Below are positions 46,417 to 58,051 of a stretch of 64,000 nucleotides of DNA, piece by piece. The stretch is from Seiridium cupressi (Eukaryota; Ascomycota; Sordariomycetes; Amphisphaeriales; Sporocadaceae), in NCBI GenBank assembly GCA_036674765.1, contig JARVKI010000106.1, forward strand, positions 1 through 64,000, in the 5' to 3' direction. Both the position numbers and the translations under genes were made by a program. Positions within the stretch are counted from its first letter, which is position 1; each line of letters starts with the position of its first letter. Under the pieces are notes generated by a model that did not search any database, had not been told where the DNA came from, and saw only the letters and a list, made by a program, of their open reading frames with translations.

Positions 46417-48352
46417 ATGGATTTCTTCACAGGCTGCAACGGCCTCGTTAGTGATTTGGGCCCGGGACTACAAAACGGGTATGGCAAAACAAACCCACAG
46501 ATACTTTTTATATTACTAACTTGCTCATAGCAACTCAATTTGGGGGACGTTCGAACAGCCTTGGCTTCTACCATGGATCCAGGACAACGGCATTGACAGC
46601 CAGAGCTGCCCTTGGGGGGAGTTGGGCACTGGGGATAATCCATATACTTCTGCACCCGACACCGGAATTACAAGATATTACGGCTGGCGCATCACACGAG
46701 GATACCTCCAGCCAGACGGCTATAACAAAAGTGTTGTTGTGGTCAACGATCAATTCCCGGGTCCACTCATCGAAGCTAACTGGGGTGACTGGATTGAGGT
46801 CACAGTCACCAATAACATTGAGACTGTCGATGAGGGAACATCCATCCACTGGCATGGTTTGCTACAGGAATCAACCCCATTTATGGACGGCGTACCAGGT
46901 GTCACACAATGTCCCATTGCTCCGGGCAGCACCTTTACATACCGCTTCAGAGCGACCCTGTTCGGCACTTCATGGTATCATTCGCACTACTCGGCTCAAA
47001 GTTCTGGGGGTCTCCACGGCCCAATAGTAATTCACGGTCCAAGCAATGTGGACTACGACATTGATGTTGGTCCAATCGAGGTTACAGGTAGGATCTCCCA
47101 CAACGCATCGACCTGAATATGGTTATCTGACTCCGCACAGACTGGTGGCATGCGGATTACTATAGTGTGGTAGAGTCCATCATGGCGCCCAACTTTTCCG
47201 GGCGGTCTTACTCCGATAGTAATCTGATTAACGGCAAGAACAACTTCAACTGCTCAGTTGCAGCGGCCGTTGGTGACACGACCAATTGTACCACTAATGC
47301 TGGCATATCGAAGTTCAAATTCATATCGGGCAAGACTCATCGTCTTCGCTTCATCAACTCTGGGTCTCAAGGCATTCAGCGTATTTCAATCGACGGGCAC
47401 ACCATGACTGTCGTCGCCAACGATTTCGTGGAGATTCAGCCCTACAATACCACCGTCATCACCCTCGGCGTGGGCCAGCGAGCCGATGTCTTGGTCACTG
47501 CAGATGCCGGGGCGGCAAATTCGTCGTTCTGGTTGCGTGCAAACCTGACAAGCTGCGCTAGTGCCAATGCACCCAACGCCGCCGCTGCCATCTTTTACGA
47601 GAGTGCGGATACTGACGCTGCCCCTAACAGCACTGCATGGGATGTACCAGACCCTGGTGACTGTGCCAACGATCCCTTGGAGAATACGATTCCCGTATAT
47701 GCTGTTGAGCTGCCTGAGCCGAGCTGGACTCAGAACTTGGATATCGGCACCTTCATCAATGAATCGGGCAACTATCTCTGGACTCTCGGTGGTGTCTCCG
47801 CTAGAGTCGACTACAACAGTCCGAGTCTGCTCCAAGCGACAGAGGGTAATTTCTCCTGGACTGCAGAGCAGAACGTGCTCGACTTTGGTACCAACTCGTC
47901 CATCAGGCTCATAATCAACAACCCTACCGTTTCGTAAGTTCTTCCTCTCCTCCGCGAGCTTATTATATCCATTCCAATCATGACCATGATCTAATTGTCG
48001 CAGGCCCCATCCGATGCACGCCCATGGTTTAAACATGTACATCCTTGCAGATGGCGCTGGCAACTATGACGGCACATCACTGGTGCGGACCGAGAATCCG
48101 ATGCGACGCGATGTACAAAACGTGCGAGCGTTTGGCCATATCGTGGTGCAGGTTGACGCATCCAACCCAGGCATTTGGCCGTTCCACTGCCACATAGCCT
48201 GGCATTCAAGTGCCGGCTTCTTCTCGCAGTTTGTTTTCCAGTCTGATCAGATCGCCAATCTCGATGTGCCTCAAAGCGTTACTGATGGTTGTGCCGCCTG
48301 GAGCGGTTTCACTTCCGTTGACACGCCTGATCAAATTGACAGCGGTCTATAA
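46417..48352 (+). CDS. laccase-like multicopper oxidase, four exons
   Basis: A three-cupredoxin-domain copper oxidase. Exons are 46417-46478, 46531-47087, 47141-47933 and 48004-48352 (586 residues, in frame). All copper-binding clusters are present: HWHG (127-130), HSH (171-173), HPMHAHG (473-479) and HCHIAWHSSAGF (532-543). The axial position of the type 1 copper is Phe543, where many ascomycete laccases have Leu; in laccases Phe is associated with higher redox potential. The N terminus starts MDFFTGCNGL and is not a convincing signal peptide. An in-frame TAG lies about 20 bases upstream. Either the protein is intracellular, or a short 5' exon is missed. Likely substrates are phenols or pigment precursors. 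Confidence 0.9.
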
Positions 48353-50189
48353 TACAGAATAGATTGCTTAAGGAATGGGTGTTTGCGATCATTTTTTGAT
48401 GGGTCTGGATACTTTGAACATATATTGCATCGTGTTTTGTTTGTACTGCATCAGAATAAGTTATCATATTGGAGTCAAAAAGGAGAAAGGAAAATAGCAT
48501 ATAAACAGGTTGTAAATATGGCCGAACGCTCGGTCTTCTTTTATTTGTGTATGCATAGTAGCTATCGATGATTCCACGCGAGCTTCATCTCATAGATACT
48601 TTCAATGAATCGGACTTTGCACCACAACCATTGTCTTTCATCTACGTGTCTCAACATAACAAGTCGCGGCTACTCTAGATCGATCGCCTTATGTCATGCT
48701 CCGATTGTCGGCATGTTGCTTCTGACAGGTGAGGCAAAGAACTCAAGGCATCTCTCGTGGAAAAGCCCCAAGTACTGCATGTTTATCAAACATGCTGAAC
48801 TCGTGGAATTGTGTCGACGCGTCATTCAATTGTTGTTGTCATGGGCACATCCCGATAGTACGGGCCAGGTGTTTCTTTTCCCACACTAGCCACTTCCTAA
48901 GGTGTTCGTTCGGACTGCCAGCCGCTTATTTTCCCGGCAAGCCGTGTCTTATCCTGATTGACTTCGACTCCATCAGCGAGCTTGCAGCTTTTTGTGTCCC
49001 TGGAACGGGTTCCTTTCTATGGGGCGTGAGACATGGCAAAAAACTCATGTATCAACGTTGCAAATGGGCTTGAGATCGGCCGTCCTTGGTATTAGATATG
49101 CTTCCAAGAACCGAAAATTTTGAACTGAATATTATGGCCTGTGGAACGGCGCCAAGATCAGAGTCTGGAGGAACACAATATATATTGAAGGTTGGTCATT
49201 TGAACCCGGACTTTCCCCCCCAGCCTCCCGCGACGGGTTCATGCATCGCGCACTCGTGCACAAACGGTGGTTTGTACACGTATCTCTGACTTCATAGTCG
49301 CCTTTCAAGTGTTTTGCCGCCTTCAAAGTCACCTGTTAGCTCTAGCAGAAGCCCATGTGACGCCGGCCCGCACTTTCAACTTGAGCTGGATTCGAGCTCC
49401 CTTTGGGCCATCTTGAGAGGATCCGTGACTGCCAAACTCGAGCTTTTTATGCAAACGATCCCTCTAATTGTTGTATTGCTGTAGTCCTTCTGGTTTCGGA
49501 GCTGCACCTCATATTTGTCTTCGCCGTCGTCATGATGAGGAACCGACTTAACAATGAGTACAAACCCGTAGTCTCCGCTCTCATGAGCAAACATGAGTGC
49601 GACTCGACCGTAGACAAAGTTTCCTTTACGCAAACGCGTTGAAAACCCGCCTGTATCAGCTTGCTGTTCCCATGGAACCCTTGGAACGATCTCGCAGAGT
49701 TTGAAAACGGTGGCAATCCACGGCAACGGTTCTATGAGCACGAGCCTACCGTCCGCGGTCCAAAGCAGCAATTAGGGATGGCATAGAAACCTCGCGACCG
49801 AGACACCCTTGTGAAAGCTTTGCTGGCCCTAAGCTTCCCGGCTGCCCCGTAAGTCATGGCTTGGAAGAGGACTGGCTAGAGCGCTGACATGTAAAATATC
49901 TTATGATATGATCTCTCTGGAGTAGGACTGAAAGTATAAACGCACCTCATATCGAAACTGCACTCTACCACTGGAATTGTTATTTGTAGACCTTTATTTG
50001 TTATGGCGTAGGGCATGCTGATCATGCACGGTAGGGGAGCAGCTTGAACAATACGCCCTGAATGCGCGAAATGGCTTTTTGTCGATGCCCATGCAAAGAG
50101 TGTCTGGTCGTCTGAAATTTTCATTATTTCTTATTGAAGCTGACTGAATGCACGGATACCTCCACCATAGATCAGCGGCATGTTCGCCT
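48353..50189. other. gene-poor flank of the relic zone
   Basis: No intact gene. A 131-codon ORF on the minus strand (49771-49376) has no recognisable domain and may be another decayed piece. AT-rich near 48400-48550. Confidence 0.45.
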
Positions 50190-50552
50190 CAGACCATGCA
50201 GCCAAGCATCACACCCGTCTTCCCGTTGGTGCTTCCGGTTGTCCTTGAAAGCCTTAGAGAGGGTGTCACGGGCACACCAAAGAACGAACGAGTTGTGAAA
50301 GCTTGGATCGAGCAGAATTTCCCTATCTTCGATGTGGATAACGTGGACAAGTCTGATCAGGTAGGAACCAAATATAACAGTCCGGACCAAAGTGAATCAT
50401 ACGAAGCTCTTTGGCACCGCGTGCAGGAGGCCTTGAAGCATTTGTTTGAGAATCTTGTAAACATTACAATAGTTTTGAGAATGACACATTGCCAGGTGCT
50501 GCAAACAATCCAACGCGAAATTACGGGTTGGGACGTGCCTGATGAGCATTAG
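50190..50552 (+). pseudogene. C-terminal fragment of a histidine phosphatase (phosphoglycerate mutase-like)
   Basis: The frame reads the second half of a fungal phosphoglycerate-mutase-like protein: VVLESLREGVTG, KAWIEQNFPIF, ESYEALWHRVQEALKHLFE and THCQVLQTIQREITGWDVP. The second catalytic His region (THC) is present. The N-terminal half with the catalytic RHG motif is not found in the preceding kilobase on this strand. No plausible start precedes the homologous part except internal Mets. It is read as a truncated copy rather than a working enzyme, from motif memory only. Confidence 0.5.
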
Positions 50553-51053
50553 CAACAAGTCGAGGTTTTTGTCGGAGAAGGGGTATGATATGCAATTATA
50601 GTTAAAGGAGTGAGGAGCCAAGTAGGCGGTATTAAGACGAAAAACCTAAGAAATATAGTATAGAAGAGTCAACAGGTCTGTATTGGCAACCTCCCTGGTG
50701 TCGAAGAAATGGAAGCTCTCAAGAGAATGGCCTTGCCCTAGCGGCTGGCCTGCAACTATTTAAGGCTAGTGGTCGGGCACAGGGATCCCACGACGTATAG
50801 ACTTTCCTCGTGGGATGAAGCTGGAAAGGTGATACATTGAGCCTTAATAAAGCTATGCAGGTTTGCTAGCTACGGAAGGGTGGTGTAAGGCAATCGGGGT
50901 TGGTCATAATGTCACAACAACTTGTCCAAGTCTAGAAGCTGGCATGTATCTAAAGCATCCAGTCTATGCCAAATAATCATAATTAACTGAACTACACTAC
51001 CTCGTGGTCTTATAAGCACGCCTCTACCCTGTCTTGATCAGATTACGCTTCCC

Positions 51054-51644
51054 TTAATAGACGCCAGCCGCCCCCAGAAGCTCCGCTTCCATATATCTGC
51101 CCTGTTCAACGAGCAAATTCTCAAGCTTGTCAAAAATGTGAATTGTTTTCACAGAAACTCCAAACAGTGAACGAGCAGTCGTAGCAGCCAGTGTGAGCCA
51201 TGAGATGCTCTTGTCGTTATCACCTAGATGATTGTAAATTTTGGCAATATCCTCCATCGTATGAAGAGCACATTCGTCCTTTTGAGTAGACACTGAAGGC
51301 AGCCCATCGGGAAGCGTTTCGCCAACAATGTCCATGCACACCGTCAGAGCCTTTCACCAAGACCCAGTGTCCATGTAGACATGTTCGAGATGACGTGCTG
51401 TTACCCGTACCTGCAACGATCTCTTGCTGTAAAGGCTTGTCACTTTCACAAGTGCCGCCTCTGCGTTCTGTACAGCCTCCACATACTTGTGACTTCGGCG
51501 AAGGAGCACGGTGACTGTATTTCTGGCATTGAAAGGCTGATTCTTACCCTTTATTCGCAACTGACCTGGGAAGAGGGCAAAAGCCCTTTTGTCATACCCT
51601 GCAGTCGGTATGCCTTAAGATCCAATGAGACCCGGTTTGTATGA
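51054..51644 (-). pseudogene. TPR-repeat protein relic with one in-frame TGA
   Basis: A single minus-strand frame encodes tetratricopeptide-like helices: EAVQNAEAALVKVTSLYSKRS, then LEHVYMDTGSW, then a TGA at 51356-51354, then KALTVCMDIVGE and LHTMEDIAKIYNHLGDNDKS. The helix phasing runs through the stop without a frame change, so one nonsense change, such as CGA to TGA, broke the reading frame. The 5' part is not recoverable with confidence. Such kinesin-light-chain-type TPRs often form the C-terminal part of fungal NLR proteins. It sits close to two HET relics. Confidence 0.6.
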
Positions 51645-52125
51645 AGGTTGTAGTGACACAGCATTTGAGTCTGGGGCACTCGAGGCTTTACTAGGCGTGG
51701 TAACTATTATTTTTCCATCTGTCCACCTTGTTTGCCCGAAAGTGGAGCCGTGAATGAGACAAAACGTCCTGGCAGAATAGGTCTAATAAGTGCCTTCGAA
51801 TTGGGTGTGTAGACGACTATCGAGATTGCTAACTATGTCCACGTGTAGTATTTTAATGATGATCTGTGGCGTATATCTCTTGCGTATATCAAGTTGAGTT
51901 CCCATCGTGTTGCTCACCTAGCATAAAAAGGCACGCTTCTCATTCACTAATCATCTCACCTTACACACTTCCTGTTCATATTCTGGCATTCTACCTTGCC
52001 ACAGGGCTCTTTGGATATTACTTTTAAGCCGACTTTTTGATACCTAAGTTGTTTTCAAGCCTTTTTTGTATTGCATTGAACACTATTCTTATTGCTCTTT
52101 TGCGGGGTTTTCTAGCGATACGAAG

Positions 52126-54276
52126 ATGGACCATCTACCCACTCCCATAGACGGAGAGCGTCCTGTGGTGCATTTCTATGCGCACCATCGACCTTATTCT
52201 CCAAACGATTTTTATCGTATTCCCCATGAGTACGAGTATGATGACTTCGAAGACTTGCTTGAGAATGGCCTCCGTGAGGGTATGGATCCCTCAGACGCCT
52301 CCCAGTTCCTGCAGTCATGGCTGTTCTTTGGCCTCTTATCCATTTTCCTAGGAAAGGATATCAACTGCGAGGATTTCGCTGGGAATATTGGAGAGAATCT
52401 CAGTACGAAAAAACTCAGGCAACACCTCCAAACATGGGCTGGGCAGTTGGAAACACCTTTCATTCAAACTTATGGACAAAGATGATTTTCCGCAAGTGGA
52501 AGATGAATCACAAATCATCAACCCGACGCTGATGCTGTCTTCGAACTCGGTCCACGAGGCCCTGGACCCTCTTCTGACACTATCGATTGCAAGCCTCGGC
52601 GAGCTCCTTCAAGAGGAACTTTGGAAACATCTGTCGCACCTTGACAAAGAACACCCAAAGCTATTCTGGAACAGTTCAGTCGAGGGAGAGAGGCTTTGGG
52701 GCGCCAGTAAGTGGTGCCGCCAGCAGATGCAGAACAAGAAATGGTGCCCTCGGGACATCCGTCGGCTTGAAACCACAATGCAAAGTGTGAACCGGATATA
52801 TTATACCTGTGTCATGGAGGTTTCAAGGCCAGGCCTCAATCACGCGGGGTGCACAATGTGGGAATGCAATGCGAACAGAAAAGAGGCTGTAACCTTCCTT
52901 GATGCCAAACATTTTCACAAGGACTCCAAGAGAAACTGTGAAATGAAAGCAAAACAGCTGCCAGAAATCCAAGTCATCAATATTATCAATGAAGGGAAGA
53001 CCCCCTTCGTCAAATGGACTGACCATGAACAACTGGAACTGATCCCGATTGATTTGGAGGATGACAAGTCATTGCCCCCTCCGGTTATGGTGCCCTTTCC
53101 CACAGTTGGAACGACTCAATAATACATTGCGGTACGGACGCTCGAGGCGGTAACAGCAGAACAATTCTCCCTTGTCAGCTTGACAAGCTCAGGGACACAT
53201 TTGCCTCGGTTCTAGGTCTTTCAAACGAAGAGCCTGTTTTCTGGGTTGACGTCCTGTGCTTGCCCCGTGACTACAAGCAAAAAGGCCGAGTTCTGAATCA
53301 ACTTACTAATATATATAGCAAAGCCAAAGCAGTCCTTGTCTGGGATAGAAACATATTGGAACGGCCCCTACGGAGTGACAAAAGGTACATCGAACTGAAC
53401 ATGCGAATACGCTAGGGAGAATGGTCGACGCGACTTTGGACTCTTCCCGAGGCTGTCTTAGCTAAGAATCTCTACGTTGCGTTTAGGGACGACTACCTCA
53501 GCACTGAACAAATAGCTGAAGCTCGGGACAAGGCAAAGAATGATCCCAATGACAGACACCACTTTATCTGGAAAGCTGGTCACCCTTTCAGCCCGGCTAT
53601 TTGGCATCTTCGACAGTGGCACCTTTCAAAGAGGGATCATCGACAGAAATGCGCCTTCCCTGTTCAAAGATCATGGCAAGAAATTCAATTCAGGTATTGC
53701 AGTAAGGAATCTGATGAGACAATCGTTTTGAGTGCGATCCTTGGGCTCGACAACTCTAAGCTGCTTGACATCGGACCCCACCAGCACAAGGCCGACGAGA
53801 TAGGTTCCAGGCGGATGAAGAGCTTCCTTGACTCTTTAGATTCCACTGTTGGCCTTGGCATACCTCCTGGAATGATATTTTTGCCCCGCCCCAGGCCAAG
53901 AACCCTGGAACCCCAGGCGATAACTGGATATACCTGGAGCCCAGATACATGGATGACGCAGCAGCTTCATTCGTTTCCACTATACAGAACTCCGAATCAG
54001 AATTCGTGCTTGATGCAAAGTGGGATACATGTTGACCTAGATGGGATTCTCTTACAATGCCTTCGCTCCGAGGTTCCGAATCAGAGATTCTGGTTGACTA
54101 TCCATCAGTCTATGCACAAATGGTTCAAGGTCCATGCGGCTATAGCAGACGAAGACTGGATCGAATTCTGGACCTCAGAGGTTTGTGAGAATCATGAACC
54201 GTCAATTATACTGAATGTTCAGAGCATTCGAGAGAGATGGGAGCTGGGACTACTCGTATCAACGCAGGGTCGATAG
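52126..54276 (+). pseudogene. HET-family (heterokaryon incompatibility) gene relic
   Basis: A decayed HET-domain gene. The Met at 52126 opens the conserved N-terminal region (FLQSWLFFGLL). The frame shifts by one near 52440-52490 into the frame that runs 52388-53122 and stops at TAA (53120-53122). Between there and 53149 it shifts back to the original frame. The HET core follows: LPCQLDKLRD, FWVDVLCLPRD, YSKAKAVLVWDRN, then a TAG at 53413-53415, then WSTRLWTLPEAVLA. It ends with DETIVLSAILGLDNS and a tail to the stop at 54274-54276. No GT..AG pair of sensible length and phase removes these lesions. Intact relatives trigger cell death when incompatible hyphae fuse. This copy looks inactive. 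Confidence 0.75.
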
Positions 54277-54583
54277 CGTCTGGTCAGGTGCGACGGGTAA
54301 AGACAATGTGTCGCGTTTGGGTACGCCTCGAGTCCAACACCAATATCATCAAGAAGTTGAAGAAGGAATTCCGCGAAAAGCCGGAGGGCAAGATGATTGG
54401 TTCAAAGGTTCGAGATCAGCAGTGGTGTGTCGAATAGCGAGGGGCCTCGATGATGATGGGTGGGATAGTTTCACGATGATACACAGAAACAGTTGGAGGC
54501 GCACTGGTAGTGAATTCTTTTCCCTTCTTCTCTCGTTTCTCTGTAAAGGGTCTTGTATCGTTGGTTGATGATTTTTGTAGTAA

Positions 54584-55143
54584 CTACATGCTTGAGCCGA
54601 CTTTCCCCGTTTTCGCGTTTGTATGAGGCCAGCGCTCTTGCAGCGTCCGATCCCTGGCAAACCAGGCGCTTTCCCCAAATTCAGATCCTGGACTAGCTGG
54701 TTTCTCTGTGCCACGGGCATCTTCGAAGAAAGTATAGGAAATGACTGAATTGTGATACCAGTTGAACATAGAGTTGATGGCCTCGGAAAGCTCAGCTGAG
54801 CTGAGCTTGTCGATGCAGCACGTATCAACCCACTATTACAATGATCAGCCATATAACATTCAAGCCTTTTGTCTTTATTTCCTTTTATCTCATCGTGATT
54901 TCGTGCATAATCAAATAAACCGGAGGTACGTACCACGTAATGGAGAATAGCTATAGACTGACTGCAGCAGTTCTTGATTTTGTTGTGGCCTGGTCGCGTG
55001 GTCACTCCAGGGCAATGAAACTCATGGTAAGCAACTTCTTCATCAACTCGACCCCATCTGTCTGAAAGAATCACATACTGCGGAGGGTGCCCGGTGAACT
55101 CCTTGATCTCCAGCTTGTGGGCATCGATAAGCCCCTTGGCTGT
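54584..55143 (-). pseudogene. second HET-domain relic, start codon lost, 3' truncated
   Basis: A HET domain of the HET-E/NLR N-terminal type. Exon 1 reads LIDAHKLEIKEF, PPQYVILSDRWG and DEEVAYHEF, then CCSQSIAILHYV. A 101-nt intron (54833-54933) joins it to VDTCCIDKLSSAELSEAINSMFNWY and FGESAWFARDRTLQE. This is the full order of the HET core. The position where the family begins (Met-Arg-Leu-Ile/Leu) reads AAG GGG CTT ATC, with a TGA shortly upstream, so the start codon seems lost. After LQE the frame leaves homology and stops at 54584, so the rest of the HET domain and any ATPase and repeat domains are absent. It is convergent with the other HET relic. Confidence 0.7.
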
Positions 55144-58051
55144 AGAATGTTTTGCTCACAGGTGTGTACCCAATGATTTGGCTTTGTTGCCACCCCTCTT
55201 ACCCTCCCCCCCTCATTGACCGTCTTATAATTCCGCTTATTGATATTCTCATCTTCTAGGTTGCCCGGCTCGAGTGGCGGAGCTGACATAGCAGGATTGA
55301 GAGCAACCCAACACATGACATTTGTCGTCAGTTCCTATATATACGAGTGGAGGATGCCGTCCTCAGAAGTAGTTATGCTAAGTATTTCATGATGGACAGG
55401 GTCTTTACATAATCAAATATTTACATACCGGAAAGGACTCGTTCAGTCAATGGTGCCAGGCGGTGACTATTGTCAGGACTTTGTCTTTCATTTTCGTCGC
55501 GTAATGGTATTCTGGAGCCAATATTTCGGAACAATACCAATGAGACAACCCCTTACCTACAATGGGGGACGGACACTCACCATGGCCGGCATAACCAACG
55601 ACGGCTTTAAGTGACGACGTGACTGCACTTTTTGTCTTCCATCTTTTGCTATGACCCACATTCAAGGGCCCCATCGGGTGCGTGATGTCGTGCGATTCAC
55701 AGGCTGAATGATCAGCAACTTTCCTAAATAAAGCAGTTTCTCCTATCAGAGTATATTCGCACCAGATGTTGCGTATCGTGTAGCCTAGCATACCGAGGCA
55801 GGCCGGAGAAATGCCACAGACGCCGAAGTTACTTCCTAGCTTGCCCCTTGGGATGATATAATTCGCAGAAGTCGCACCAGCTCTGCCTTAAGTGTTAGGC
55901 GCGGCTTCATAATCATCGTTATAGAATGTTTGACTTATGAAAGGATCATGAACTATAGCACAGGATCAAGGCAATGCGCCACATTGAGACACTCGTAACG
56001 ACGGAGTAAGCAAGATATGCAAATCTAAAATAAGCATGCTTCAACCTTCTGAGGCTTTACTCCAGTTCTTTCTTGGTGCATTCTCACTCACTTGTGGCTA
56101 CGAATTTACTACAGGTTACCCTAGGAAGGTCTCCTAAGGCATCATTACAATCAATGATCCTGGAAATCAACGAAGAAGATATAGCGGAACTGGCGAACGT
56201 TCACTCTATACATCCCAACAAGGATGACAACCATTTTTTTTCCCCTTCCCAAAGGACAAAGCTACCTCTCGAGATCTTGAGAGGCAAAGGCACGAACGAA
56301 CCAAGTAGTTCGGGTACTGACCGGTGCTTCTTCAATCATACCCGGTGACTCACGAGGATGTATACAAAATTCATAACAAAGGCCTCTGGACTGTGGGAGC
56401 AGGTGTGAGGATACGGTACTTTTCAACAACTTGGAACACATCACTCTCGTTTAGGTTTGGTGTGGAGATGAAGGGAAACCTCAGAAGTGCCGCATTTAGA
56501 TTTCCCATTCCTAGAGTATACAATCAATGAAGAAATAACAGAAGGACCCATAAGTCAATCAAAGCGTGAGCTCTATACGGCGCCTGTGAGGATCGACAAT
56601 AGGGTGCTCCAACCATGCTGTTGACCTGTAGATTCTGCTGCATGTTGATTAACACTAATCATTAAACATTAAACGAGACGAGATGATGGTTGTTTCCAAT
56701 TACCAGCGTGTCTTTTGATGTGAGGCTTATGGTGGATTCCGGGAGTCCTTTTAGTGGACCACGGCTTGCCGTTGAGACGTTCGCTATGCCTGCGACGCCG
56801 GAGTTTGAGGGCTACAATTAAATGTGCATTGTCAGCATCTTTCAGATCCACATGGTCCTTTTGCAGACCAACCCCAGGGAAACTTTTACACGAACCGCAA
56901 TTTGATAGCCGAAATGCGCAAACAAGATTATCTGTCAAACCTTATAGGCAACCTGCCGTGCTTGGTATGTGAGCAATACCTAGGTATGGTGAAATTCACT
57001 GCGCCTCTAGGATACATGTAAGTGACGATTGAGCCCGGCGTGAGGAACCGCGAGCATGGAGGCATTTAGCTCACAAGTCCTCCGGCCCCAATGATATGCA
57101 AGCGCACAAATACTGTGAGCTGCATGGGTGAGCTTGACAGTCCGACATGAGATCCAAGGATCACTCGCAGCTCAACAGAACCAGTGTAAAATATAGACTT
57201 TCCCCCGCGCCACAGAAATCTCTGTAGTGCAAAAGTGTGTTCCTGCTCTTGGCGGCGAATTCGGACTTCGATACTCCCTAGCCAGTGAAATACCTGTTAA
57301 GTGATGACAAGTACGATGCTCAAACTGTCGGAACAAAAGTGAGCTGAAGCCGTGCGCAGATCCCTTGAGTGGACAGCACCCAATTTAGCAATCAATAAAG
57401 CGCATAATGCCTGCCTGTCACCTGTGGGCTCGCATGGAAAGGGAGAATACCATGTTGAATGACATGCTGGTCCCTGCTTGGTGCTGCGGGCTCAGTGCAG
57501 GCATTCAAGATTTGAGACGTGGGCAAGTGGGCGCATGCTGGCTCATGCTGGCTCATGAGTGTGAGTCCTGCTGCGGCTTTTGGCATTACCCAATTGGACC
57601 ACCCGTCAATCTGGTCGACGGGCCCTGCACGGCGCGCCACAATTGGGGAAAATGCAGAGTGAGCCAGAGGCGGCAGTGGATTGGCGCTTGCGATGAGTTC
57701 TGACTTCATTTCTTGCCAACTTGCTCTCGCTCGCCAATCCTCATTCCCAAGACCCCGTTCCTTTGTATTTCACACTCTTGTAGTACCATTCCTGTTGCCC
57801 AGAAATCCCCATTTCCTGCCAGTCGCGTCCACGAGACCTTGACCGACCTTCCACGCACCCACCTGCGACGATTCCCACTGTCCGACCAGAACCTCCAAGA
57901 AGAAGCTAGGGAATTAGTGTTAGGACCTTGCACTACGGGAACAACCCCAGATTCCTGACCGTCGAGCCTCGACCCCGACTCTTGACCTTCTTCCATCCGA
58001 CTCGAGCGTCGCACTACCTTGTCACAACGACCTCTGGCTCAAGCACCCAAA
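55144..58051. other. 2.9 kb gene-poor interval before RHO3
   Basis: ORFs of 80-115 codons on both strands (for example 55791-55447 minus) show no known domain. Small direct repeat GCTGGCTCAT near 57538-57557. The last 350 bp (57700-58051) are C/T-rich 5' flank of RHO3. Confidence 0.5.

Noticed and set aside
49376..49771. 131-codon minus-strand ORF
   Set aside because: Could be a decayed gene piece, but no motif supports any family.
55447..55791. 114-codon minus-strand ORF upstream of the second HET relic
   Set aside because: No motif, and not joinable to the HET exon in frame.
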